Of a stretch of 64,000 bases of DNA, positions 11,373 through 22,578 are shown piece by piece. A program made the translations under genes and the position numbers. The stretch's first letter is position 1; every line of letters begins with the position of its first letter. Origin of the DNA: Acorus gramineus (Eukaryota > Streptophyta > Magnoliopsida > Acorales > Acoraceae); NCBI GenBank assembly GCA_030737835.1, contig CM060849.1, forward strand, positions 30,989,080-31,053,079, in the 5' to 3' direction. The notes beneath the pieces are model-generated. The model saw only the letters and a list, made by a program, of their open reading frames with translations, ran no database searches and was not told where the DNA came from.

Positions 11373-11387
11373 AGCACTTCAAACCAT

Positions 11388-12485
11388 AGAAATATAAACA
11401 ATGAGACCAGAAGCAAGAGGAAACAAAAAAGTGAAAAAGAAAATAGTGAATATAAACCTGGAGGGGGGGGGGGGGGGGTTGGTTGTTTAAACAGAGTGAT
11501 GATTGTTGATGTGGTTTATTCAAAGGCACTCACTCACAAATGTAGTTACACGCCACAGCTTTTCATTCAAATGACACCTTCTTATTTAAACTAAAAATTT
11601 AATAAGCTTAACTTGATCACCTCTCTTCACGAAACCATGGAAAATTCAAATAAAATTGGGCAAAAATAAATTAGTTTGATCCAAAAGAAAGCATTGGGCA
11701 ATTTGATCTGATCCAAATGGGGCAGGGTGATGAGCACGAGTATGTGGTCTTTGGATCAAATCCACCACATGGTAGGCCCTCTCCCTACAACAAAAGTGGT
11801 GTGTCCTGAGTGACGGACGGATGATTTTTTTTTAAAAGGGCTCGAAAAAAATTACTCAAAATACGAAGCATAAATTATGTAAATATACATTGTATCATTG
11901 ATATATATAATTAATATTCAACAATAGTTAAACCTATTGTATTCACAAAGTAATTTTAGAAAGATCAATTTATTAGAATCTAACAAGTGTATTATTGTAA
12001 ATGAATAACTACATAATTATTTTTTATACAGAATGACGAACATGATAACCCAAATTAAAATAATGAAACCTATGGAAAATTAGAGATCAAACGCAAAAGC
12101 AAAGGAAACATATTTTTGATAATGTTAAAATTGAGATATCACATGTTGAACAGTTAATTCTTTTGGATAAAATTATACAAGATTTAGAGAAAAAAAATAG
12201 TTAGCCGCTTTAACTCACTGTAATGATTTATATAAATTGTTAATTTTTTTTTTTATATTTTTTTTTTATAAATGATACATTCAATTTATTTGAGTATATA
12301 TTTTACATTTTATAAAAGAATACACATCATTATATGATTTTAAAAATATATATATAAAGGTTAGTTTTTTTTATTGTAAAATGGATGGAGTTTAAATAAT
12401 CCTTAAAAAAAAAATGAAGGTTTGGTTGTTTGAGGCCAAGCCCACCCCATCTATGCTCTCTTGTCCAAGATTTTTAAAAGCGCGT
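11388..12485. other. Intergenic, AT-rich, no gene seen
   Basis: It holds a 16-G run near 11463 and many A/T homopolymers. I see no domain, TIR pair or RNA gene. Confidence 0.7.
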
Positions 12486-12759
12486 TGATACACGCAGTCC
12501 GTTTTATAGCCAGTTTTACAGTCCCATACGTTATGATAACGTAGTATATACTGCACTATCATAGTGTATGGTTTTTTATCATAGTATATGATTTAAATTT
12601 TTTTTTTTATTTTTTACCATGAAAAAAAATACGTTAATGTATCTCAGTATATACTTCATTTCATATAAAAACATGCACTTTAAAGGGTGAGTGTATAATT
12701 TAAGAAAAAAAAAAACGGAATGGACTGCAATTAGGGCTGCAATGAGCCTGCGTGTATCA
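12486..12759. mobile_element. Small TIR element (family B, copy 1)
   Basis: It has perfect 12-bp inverted ends, TGATACACGCAG and CTGCGTGTATCA, and is non-coding and AT-rich. The same element, inverted and diverged, lies at 34304-34532, and the window's last bases begin another. I could not fix a target duplication, so the superfamily is left open. Confidence 0.7.
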
Positions 12760-12947
12760 TTTTTCTTTTTAAAATCTTCACTGGGTTTAGCTTATGGAAG
12801 CCTACGAAGATCATGGAGGCAGTTATTTGGACGGTGTATCTAGAGGTAAAAAGAAAAGTAAAAAATTATCCATGTATATCCGTTAGAGGTTTTTCAAAAT
12901 GTATTTTCATGTGTCTTGTAAGTTGGGTCCTTGCTTGTAATTTTGTG

Positions 12948-13750
12948 TGTTGGGTTTTTAGTCCCACATCGGTTAAAGAGAAACTTGTTTGGCACTATAT
13001 AAAGTGTGGTGTGTATAAAGTAATGTTTACTTTAGGAATGGTAAGGTGTTATGCATTATATGCTCTCTTGTGTGTTGGCTTTAGCACCGTCCGCACACGC
13101 GCACGCGTGTGCGATGGGCGCAATGTGGCGCTTTGTTGGCGAACTTGGCACTTCGCACGTGCGCATCGTCGCTAGGAGCTGGAGCCTTTTCTTTTTGGCT
13201 AATCGGACGGTGGAGATCGTTCCATCAGATGCGATTTGGACCGTCCGAATGGTGGACTCGTCAGATGCGATGTGCACCGTTGGATCGATCAAGAATCGGT
13301 TACACTGATCAAGGGGTGCCATCGGGAAGGGTGCATCGGATGGTGATCGATCTGGACCATCGATCTTGTAACTGAAGATCCAACGGTCCAGATTGGAGGT
13401 GGTTAAGCCTCATGGGATGCCTTGAAAGGGTGCTCCTATGTCTATTAATAGACATGAATTTCAACCATTCAAAGCACTTCGAATTTATCAAACAAGCTTT
13501 CTCTTTTCCCTAAATTTTTCTTGTATTGGGTTTCTGCAGAACCTAATACAGAGGTCTTGGTTTACTTGGGTTCTTCTTCTGCATTCTGTCCATCATCGTT
13601 GGTGCAAACGCTGGTGGTATATCACTTCGAGTTATCCTACAAACGACAGTAACCCTTTGCACATTGTTTTAGGGGTAAATATTGTCTTAAGGAGAGCGAC
13701 TTTGTAACGCAACTCGAAGTTCCTTTGAAGTCATTGTCTAATTTCCAACA
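12948..13750 (+). mobile_element. Solo LTR fossil (family C)
   Basis: It opens TGTTGGGTTTTTAGTCCCAC and closes TTTCCAACA, giving the inverted ends TGTTGG/CCAACA. A TATA box (CACTATATAAAG) lies near 12993. The 13080-13420 part is strikingly GC-rich against its surroundings. No gag or pol sequence follows, so it is a solo LTR. No target duplication is clear. Confidence 0.6.
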
Positions 13751-14734
13751 ATATCTTCAAAACCAAATTTTGAAGGTCTAATGTTCTCTTGTGGCTAGGC
13801 ACTGTTCACCACAGAATTAACAGCTAACTAAGGTCTAATTTAATTTGTTGGAGATTTTTTTAGGGGGAAGCAAACAAACAGAAAGGATGTAAGGTTGCCT
13901 GGACTGTCCTTCACATTCAGAGAAACTCTTCATGAATCTTGCAAGATAGATTGTACAGTGGGTCGTACAACTTTTTGTAAAGTTTTGAATTTTTAACAGT
14001 GCGCCATACAAAATTTTGATTAACAATAAAATAAAATAAATAAAGAAAACCAAATTTTTTAATCTATGCTATTGAAAGAAAAAAAAAAAAACTCTCAATT
14101 TTTGTGGTTTGCTTCGCCTAGTGGAGAAAACTCTCGGTTGATTTGTAAATCACACGCTATTACATTTGCATACATATACACATAAATACAAGCTCTCACT
14201 CCAAAAAAATGAAAAATAAAAATAATTGAACACTATTTAATTTGTAGAGTTCCCAATTATGACTACAGCTTCAACACCATTTCACGCACATAAGTTAAGT
14301 TGGACATATCAGGTTAACCTTCCCAAGCTGCATTACTAGAAGCAGACCGTCGTTGGTCCACAAAATCAAATATCTATGTTCCACCTCTGAATTCATATCC
14401 TAGAATTTTTTTTTATTGTTAAGTATTTTTTTCTTGTCAAATCTTTCTTTATCAACAGACAAGACTCAAACTCAAGTCCCTTAACAAATGATCATGAGAG
14501 GGTACCTCTACTATTCTAGAGGAGGTCCGGTATTAACATTCAAATTCGGTCTGCGATGAGGATCCATAGCTGAATCTGAAAAGTCATACAGCTTCCAGCG
14601 ATATAGGTGACATTAGATCAGATTTCCAAATATGTGGATGGAGGTTATATATCCCACAAGGTACAAATCTGATATTATAAAAAGAGAATTCAAAACGGAA
14701 AAATGTGTGCACATTTTCTTCCTTCATATCCTAC
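13751..14734. other. Intergenic, no gene seen
   Basis: AT-rich sequence without recognisable coding or repeat structure. Confidence 0.65.
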
Positions 14735-14987
14735 TAAGGCTGCGTTTAGTTGTGCTTAAAATCAGTGCTTATTGGACTGAAAATGAAATTTTCAATGATT
14801 TTTTTGTTTTAAGTATGTTTGGTTGAGACTCAAACAAGTATTGATTTTAACCCTCTTTCTGCTCAAAAGCCCTTAAATTTTCAGCCTCTTCACTGTTACT
14901 CATTTTTCCGCTACTCGCATACCGCCTACTCATCCCCCACGTAAAAAGACCATGGTGTCCCTGGAACTTTGAAAAATTTACGAGTGG

Positions 14988-15342
14988 TATATAAGGGATT
15001 TTTTCGACCTCACATAGTCTCTCTCCTCACACTTTTCTCCTCGAGGAACAGATCTGGTCGAGACCCTCTGAAACCCTAATCGCACGTTTTGGCACGATCT
15101 ACCTCCACCGTCGTTGGAACCCCCTGTTTTTGAGCCACTCCATCGTCGCCGGACCCCCCATTTTCGATGACCTTAACCGTCTATGAGCCCTCAGTCTTCG
15201 ATCCCCCATTTTCGAGCTAGTCGATCCACCGTCATGTGTCTTCCTCTCCACCTGACCTCCGATATCCTCTGATTCGACCTCTGAGCGCCGACGGTTTCTA
15301 TTTCATCCTCCTCTGTTTTGATCTCTCAGTCCCGATCTGAAG
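14988..15342 (+). promoter_or_regulatory. Harbinger promoter and 5' exon
   Basis: A TATATAAG box at 14988-14995 is followed by a CT-rich leader and a donor CTGAAG|GTAATA at 15342/15343. The same order (TATATAA at 50814, CT-rich leader, donor at 51159) occurs in the larger Harbinger. The leader contains the CCCTAAT motif common in plant 5' UTRs. No downstream coding exon remains here. Confidence 0.6.
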
Positions 15343-16734
15343 GTAATAAAACTTCTTATTAGAAAGTTTATTGTTCTTGAATCTCTATATAGTTAGGGTT
15401 CAATGGATTGTTTTTGTTTGTATGCCAATTATAGATGTTTTATGTCTTGTATGAATGGTATTGTTGAGTTGCTTGAATTAGCCATGGAAGCAGTAGTTTG
15501 AGGAGCTTGAAAGTGGGGAGGGATATTCAAGACAACTAGAGATAGGTTTCTTTTGGTGCTGAGAAATATTTAATTTTTTTTTTCATTTTTGTTAATGGTC
15601 TTACCTCTAGATTTTTCTTGTCTCATGAAAAAAGATTTTCCACAAATTTGGAGATAAATATTTTGATATCAGTGGTGCTCTTTGATGGAATATGTGTAGA
15701 AGTTTAGAATAAGTAGAATTAAAGGGGGGGAAAATACGAGAGTAATCACATCACCAACAAAGATCTGGTGAATTGCTTGAAAGATTGACAAATCTGTACA
15801 TTGAATTTCAGAATTTGGACCTATCTTCCAAAAAAAATAAAAGAGGGCATCCCAGGCACTGATTTGGTTTCAGATTTAAACCAAAAAAATATAGAGGACA
15901 CAGAGAGCTTACCTATTTAAAGTCCTCCATCAAAAGTTTACTCAAAGGAGCACAATATCTATTAGGTTGAAAGTATTTGAAGAATAAAATATAGAGGTCC
16001 CAACTATGGTATGTTGATATGGGGTGATTGGGGTCCAAGAAATTATTTGAAGAATAAAATCATTTACAATATGCAATGTATATGCATGCTAACATTTCAC
16101 ACACTCTGCATGATCATTGAAGGTTTTGTTTCAATACATAGTTGATAATATGATTTATAAATGAGTTCATGCATTTTTATCCATTCATTGTTGAGATCCT
16201 CAAGAGAGATCCATTTTTAATTTTTATCCGTTCATGAAATAATGTGATTCTGATAACATTGGTTTTCCTGTTGTGTTTGCTTAGGTATTACCTGTATAGA
16301 GAAGAGAATATTTTGGGAACACTGCATGATTGATGAATTGTTGCTTAAACAATGATTTTTGGCATTACAATTGAGAAGATGATGCATGTGGGATTGATAG
16401 ATTTTGCTGTAGTTTTTTGAAATCTTTAGTTCTCTTCTGTTAATGCAACTCTTGAACATCAGAAATGATAATAGCATCAGAAATCTTTAGTTCTCTTCTG
16501 TTATTGGAGACACTATTTTTTGTGACAATTGGGAGATTTATGATTTAGGATAACAAATTCATTGGCATGTTTGAAAAGTTCATGTTTTCATTATATGGGT
16601 TAAATTTTTATTAATATTTGGATGTAATATGGTGAAGTCTTTTTCAATGTTTATCGATAGGAAAAAAAATGATATGATCAGTGCTTGAATTGTAGAATGA
16701 AATGATTTGCAGCTATATAATTACTATTGAGTTT

Positions 16735-17037
16735 AAGTTTGTGAAATATTCACTCTTTAAAGTGGGATATATATTTTAGGGAACAAATCCATATTGTTGA
16801 AATAGTTAAAAAATAAGTATGTTTTTTAAATATTCAAGTTTGTGATGTATTCACTCTTTAAAGTGGGACATATATTTCAAGGAACAAATCTATATTTTTG
16901 AAATAGTTAAAAAATAAGCATGTTTTTTAAATATTCAAGTTTGTGAAATATTCACTCTCTAAAGTGGGATATATATTTCGAGGAACAAATCTATATTTTT
17001 GAAATAGTTAAAAAATAAGCATGTTTTTTAAATATTC
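16735..17037. repeat. Three 101-bp tandem repeats inside the Harbinger element
   Basis: Units begin at 16735, 16836 and 16937 (AAGTTTGTGAAATATTCACT or a close variant) and end ATGTTTTTTAAATATTCA. Differences are only a few bases per unit. Confidence 0.93.
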
Positions 17038-17267
17038 AACCAAACATCAAAATAGCATTCAGTACTTATTAAATAGATCAAAATACCCTTCTAATAAGCA
17101 CTACTGTTAAGTGATAAACCAAACGCACTTATCTGAATAAGTGTTTATATTTTTCACTGAACCAAATAGTTTTTTAAACTGAAATACATAAAATAATCAG
17201 CACTTATACAATCAACATTTAATAATTCAGCACTTAAATTCAGCATTCGGCCGAACCAAACAGAGCC

Positions 17268-18120
17268 TAAGTTTAAGAATTAATTTTATTGACCACAAAG
17301 TGAAGGTTAGGTACACAATCATTGGGCCATGACTTAGGAATAAAAAATCCAACATTAGTGGTAATTAGTTCAAGTATCATGCATGTCTTGGTTCAGACAA
17401 TGGCATTGCATTCAAGCTATAGCCAAAGATGGTCTTCATGGAGGTGGGGGTGGATCAGTGCTGCTGACCATTTTAGTGGTCTAGGAGCCATTCTGCTCAT
17501 TTTCAATGCCAAGATTCATTCTTGATGTACAATTGTAATTTTTCTCATGCATCTTGATTAACAATATAAAAAAAAGATTGATTTACCAAGAAGAAAAAAA
17601 AAAGTTGCTCAAGCACATGTACCATCATGAAGCAAAACCGTTGCAAAAAATTCCTTACATTATTCATGATATTATTAATTTAATTTGTTGTGATAGGGAC
17701 TTGGTGTGCTTGTATACATGCTATCCATAACTATATATACAAAGGTTAATTAATAGTCATCACATATTGCTGGTGTTCCAAAACTTGCTCATGCCATTCT
17801 CCATCCAAAATTTTTCCTACAAATGTAAAATTATTTTTCAAATAATTGATTCAAACGTCTTTTAAAACTTTTGTCTCTTTTCTTTTTATTTGACCTTTAA
17901 CTTTTGCTTAATTTTAGTTTGATATTTTTGGATTTGATTTGTTAAAAGTAAAAAAAAAAAAAAAAAAAAAACAATTATGTATAAATGAAGTGGGGCAAAT
18001 GTTGATTGTTGCTGTATCTATATAAATGCTCTTACTTTATGATTTTTAAAATACCATATGTTTAGGGCCCTTAAAAAAAAAATTAATAGAAAGTTGTTGT
18101 GGATGGCTTTATCCAATAAA
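17268..18120. other. Intergenic, no gene seen
   Basis: AT-rich spacer between the Harbinger element and the MULE, with a poly(A) run near 17951. Confidence 0.7.
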
Positions 18121-18348
18121 TAAATAAAAGGGTAATTAGCACTTTTAACCCCAAGAAAATGAATATTTGCAAAAATAGCCATGTTCCTCCAATATTTGCA
18201 AAAACTAGCCCCGTTGAAGTTTACACTGGAGACGATTTATATATAATACGTCTCCAATATTACCCTGACAACATCAAACAACAACAAAAAACCTTTGTAT
18301 GTACAGAAGAGAGACGACATATATATATGCCATCTCTAGGTCGCGGCA

Positions 18349-18356
18349 TATATAAG
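18349..18356 (+). promoter_or_regulatory. MULE transposase TATA box
   Basis: TATATAAG lies about 590 bp upstream of the transposase start. It sits in GGCATATATAAG, next to ACATATATATATGCCATCTC, a degraded copy of the palindromic motif that is tandemly repeated at the right end. The promoter and the repeat may therefore share an origin. Confidence 0.55.
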
Positions 18357-18939
18357 TCCCATCCCAGCTGCCAAGCCCTAAGACCCCATTTTTCACCCCT
18401 TTTTGTCCCCCTTTCACCCACCCACCCGCTGTCAACCGTGAAAAATCATCAAAAACAACTTTTAATCCAAAGGTAAACATCAAAACCCTAAATGTTCTTG
18501 AATTTATTTATTTATTTATCAATTGTTTTGATTTTATTGATTAAAATTATTTTTTTTTATCAAAACCCTAAATGTTGAATGTTGAATTTATTTATTATTG
18601 AAATGTTGATTGTATGATGTTTTGTTAAGTTAAATGTTAATTTTTTTAGGGTTTTTGGTTATTTTAAAATTTCCTATTTGTCAAAATAAACTTTTAAATC
18701 TTAAAAACAATTTGAAAAATTTGATTGTCATATATAAAAACTTTTTAAAAAATTCAATGGCCTTAGGAAAAAATTCAATGGCCTCTTAGTAAACATTTTA
18801 AAAAAATCAAAGGCTATTTAAGAAATATACTTTGTATGTGTTGCATGAATATTATAGTGTTTAATATGTATGTGTTGGATGGATTTTATTATTATGAATT
18901 TAGAAATATATTTACTAAGTTGAATAATTTATGGTTTAG

Positions 18940-21522
18940 ATGGTAAAGAAATCCGATGTCCCGTTAATGTACTCTTTTAACGGAAGGATTGTTCAACGTG
19001 AAGATACTTCATTTTATGTAGGTGGTACCAGGAAAACCACCATCATAAATAAGAGAATCTCTTATGTCGATTTACTCCAAATGATATACCATTTGACAAG
19101 AACCGATCCAAGTCGTTACAAATTGTCCATGAGTACTGTGCATCCCACTCACGATGGAAAGAGTTTGGGTGCCCCTCTCGAAGATGATATGGGTGTGAAA
19201 GTGATGATAATGTTGTACTCAAAGCACGTGCATATCATTCAATTATGGTTAGAGAAGGAAGAGATCATACAAAGAGGTTATGGTGCGATGAATTACAATG
19301 CAGAAGATTCATATCCCTCCATTGTTCGTGATCCATACCAACCTTCATCGTCGTCGTTCGTTCCGTGTACCCAAGAAGATTTGATTGATGCAACACCAAC
19401 CAATGCCCATGGTAGTGTCAATATACCACACTTGTAAGTATTGTGTATTTATAGGATGTTTTTGATGGGTGTATTCATATCTGTAAGTATAGTGTGTTTT
19501 CATTTATAGGTCCCCATTTCATGACATGGGTTGGAATGATATTCGTGAGGGAATTGAAGGAAACAATGAAGAAGAAGATCAAGAAGGAGGAGAAGAAGAA
19601 GAGGAAGTGGGAGAAGATACTGAAGAAGAAGAAGAGGATCGTGAAGATCACTGGGTTTAAGGATCTGATACTGAGGAGGACCATGATGTGAGGAGAACTG
19701 CCATCCATGAATATAATGTTCCTCAAATATTTTCTACACGTGAGCTTATGGAGCAGGCGGTGGCAGAAAATGTCCATCCATGCATTTATGAGATCGGATA
19801 TTCTTCGTGTAATGAACTTGAGGTTGGTCAACTTTTCATGAATAAGAAGTCACTCATTAATGCTGTTCAAACCTGGAGCATAAAGAAATGTGTACAGTGT
19901 CATGTGGTGAAATCAAATGCAGAAAAATACACCGTTAATTGCATAAATGATGAATGTAATTGGAGATTATATGCGAGGAGGGTCGGTGGTTCAGAAATGT
20001 TCAAGATTTCCACTCTGAGAGTTCCTCATACATGCTTGGATCCTCTACTCAGTTCAAATCACAGACAATTTAGTTCTGATTATATCTCACAGCTGATTAT
20101 GCCAACGATTCGTTATAATTTGAGAATCAGTCTCACTGAGATAATGGACAGGATACGTGCTGATCATCACTACACAATTTCATATTCAAAGGCACACCGT
20201 GCCAAATGGAAGGCTATGGAGAGGATATTTGGAAATTCGGAGGAGTCATATGCTGAGTTGCCTCTATATATTGATCCCTGAGGAGGTCTAATCCAGGAAA
20301 AAATTTGATCTTTGAAGGCCCTGTCATACAAGAGAATAACATGGGTAGACCGATCCGACAGTTTGAACGTGTTTATTGGGCATTCGGACCAGCCTTAGAG
20401 GCTTTCAAACATTGTCGTCCATTAGTTTGCATTGATGGAACACACATGTATGGAAAATATAAAGGAAATCTCCTGATAGCCACTGCTTGCGATGCAGAAA
20501 ATGGTTTGCTTCCGATAGATTTTGCTATAGTTGAATCTGAGAACAGAAGCAGTTGGACCTTCTTCCTTTGGAACTTGTTCTTTTCTATTGGTTGTATAAA
20601 CAATGTGTGTGTCATATCTGATCGGCATTTGGGCATCATAGCAGGCATGAAAGCTATTGAGGAAGCAAGCAATGTGACATGGCACCATCATTTATGTATG
20701 AGACACATGATAGACAACTTCAAAAAAAATGTAAAATCAAAGGAGTTAAGTGACCAGGTTTGGAGGGCTGCCACCTTGAAATGTCCAAATCAATTTGCTG
20801 ACGAAATGCGAAAGATTCTTAGTGCCTCTCCGCAAGCTCGCACATGGCTTGATCAAGTCCCTCCACATACATGGGCCCTTTGTTATGACGATGGTCGTCG
20901 TCATGGCACGATGACCACCAATAGAGCAGAAAGCATGAACTCGGTCTTCAAAGGTGTAAGAGGATTGCCAGTCACTGCCATATTACAACAGACATTCATA
21001 CGAGTGTCAGATTATTTTTATACAAGGTGTGAGTCGGGCAAGAGTATGTCAGGTGAACATGTATCATCTATGCAGCAGTGTTTGGAGAGGACTACACATG
21101 ATGCAAGGGCGATGCTAGTAAGAAGGCTTGATAGGTCAGAATTCAATGTCCAAGACAAGAATGCGGTTATGTACACTACCTTCTTGTATTCTGACCATGT
21201 AGATTGTCAATGTCATGTTCCGAAGTTGTTTCACTATCCTTGTGCACATGTCATAGCGACTTGAGGGTATGCTCGTATTAGTCGTAAGAGATATGTGTCA
21301 CATTGGCTTTCCTCAGAGTCATATAGACACACTTATGAACCCCGATTCCACTCCGTTGATGATAAAAGTTGTAGGCTGATTCCTACGGAAAATGATCCTA
21401 TCTTCATCCTACCGAATATTAGGAGACAAGCGGGGCGCCCTGTATCAACTCGCCGACGTATGCATATGGACTCCAGGGATCCAAGTCTGAGTATACATGT
21501 TCTCATGCCACAAAAAAAATAA
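18940..21522 (+). pseudogene. MuDR/MULE transposase, broken
   Basis: The start MVKKSDVPLM at 18940 opens a 165-codon exon with a PB1-like N-terminus seen in MULE proteins; a donor follows near 19434 and an acceptor near 19510. Exon 2 begins with a Glu-rich acidic linker, then the MuDR DNA-binding region (EVGQLFMNKKSLINAV, CNWRLYARRV). The catalytic domain starts near 20305: first Asp in CIDGTHMYGKYKG (about 20434), second Asp in VISDRHLGI (about 20620), Glu in NRAESMNS (about 20929). A SWIM zinc finger follows (CQCHVPKLFHYPCAH, about 21208). Transposase cuts at the TIRs. In-frame stops occur after HWV (about 19657), after YIDP (20279, with a frame change) and after HVIAT (21262), so it is a pseudogene. 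A trace of the usual C-terminal zinc knuckle (CPRRNTNAG) lies at about 21524-21551. Confidence 0.92.
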
Positions 21523-21632
21523 ATGTCCACGTAGAAATACAAATGCTGGTATAAATGTTAAATATGATTCTGATATTACGATGAATGTTAAATTGTTTGA
21601 GTATATATTAATTTGTGTTCAAATTACAGGTG

Positions 21633-22578
21633 ATGGACATACGTGAGTGGCATGGACCCGTCGTGGATGATTTGTTGTATTTTCAAGGATCTCATAGATC
21701 TCATCATGGATTTCAGGGAAAGGTATATCCATTAGAATAATTTTATCTCTCCTGTTATTATTGTGGTCAAAATTATTTTATTTAACAAACTAATTAAATT
21801 TGACACAGACCGATACCATGAAGTTCACGATCCACATGGTGTCATTGCGTCACTGGGTCATGGATAGACGCATCGAGCCATACGTGAGGGCATCCGGATT
21901 CGACTATTTGACACAGATGGGATATACAAGATTAGATCATCGATTGTTACAAGCACTCAAGGAGAGATGGAGACCAGAAACTAACACATTTCATATGCGA
22001 CATGGCGAGATGACTGTCACACTTTAGGATGTTGCTGCTCTGACAGGGCTTCCCATTGATGGCAAGCCTGTGACCGGTATCACAGACTGTGATGATTGGG
22101 GACACGTTTGTGAGCATCTATTAGGTGTTAGCCCCCCTGTAGAGAAGATCAAGGGTGGTAGAATTTATCTCTCATGGCTTAAAGAAACTTTCAGCATTGT
22201 ACCAGATATTGATTTGGACGACGACATCCTCCAATAGTATGCACATGCATATATATTATTTGTTCTTGGATCCACCATCTTCGCTGATGGCACATGAAAT
22301 AAGATACAGGCATGTTATCTTTATCTACTTAGAGATTTGGATGATGCTGGCCGATATTCCTGGGGTGCAGCTGCGTTGGCCCACCTGTATAGAGCGCTGT
22401 ACAAGGGTAGTGTGCTTGGAGAGAGGATGTCCGCAGGATCTCATGGATTTTATTCGTAGCTACAGGTAATATGAAAACTCCAAGTTTCCTTTGTAAAACT
22501 TGTTCTTTTTTATCAGTGTTACTTGTATTTTTTTATTTGTTCCCATAGATATGGTTGTGGGAGAGATTACACATGGGG
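21633..22578 (+). pseudogene. Plant mobile domain (PMD) gene, 5' part
   Basis: This is homologous to the MAIN/MAIL1 plant mobile domain. Exon a (21633-21722) starts MDIREWHGPVVDDLLYFQG. Exon b (21809-22465) reads HWVMDRRIEPYVRASGFDY, RLDHRLLQALKERWRPETNT, FHMRHGEMTVTL, then DVAALTGLPIDGKPVTG. These are the hallmark PMD blocks. Exon c starts at 22549 with WLWERLHMG and is cut there by the Gypsy element. Introns are bounded by GT..AG. Exon b has several in-frame stops, the first at about 22025. The gene follows the transposase in the same orientation with its own ATG; a direct read from the last transposase codons would hit a stop, so I treat it as a separate gene. PMD proteins outside transposons act in nuclear silencing; its role in the transposon is not established. 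Confidence 0.88.

Larger units (their letters stand above)
14738..17267 (+). mobile_element. Non-autonomous PIF/Harbinger element (2.5 kb)
   Basis: Ends GGCTGCGTTTAGTT and AACCAAACAGAGCC are inverted repeats followed by matching sub-terminal AGTGCTTATT-type motifs. Both ends are flanked by TAA, the TWA duplication of the Harbinger superfamily. The 5' part (TATA box, pyrimidine-rich leader, splice donor) corresponds to the start of the full Harbinger at 50577. The transposase and Myb-like genes are absent, so this looks like an internal deletion derivative, expanded by a 101-bp tandem repeat at 16735-17037. Confidence 0.85.
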
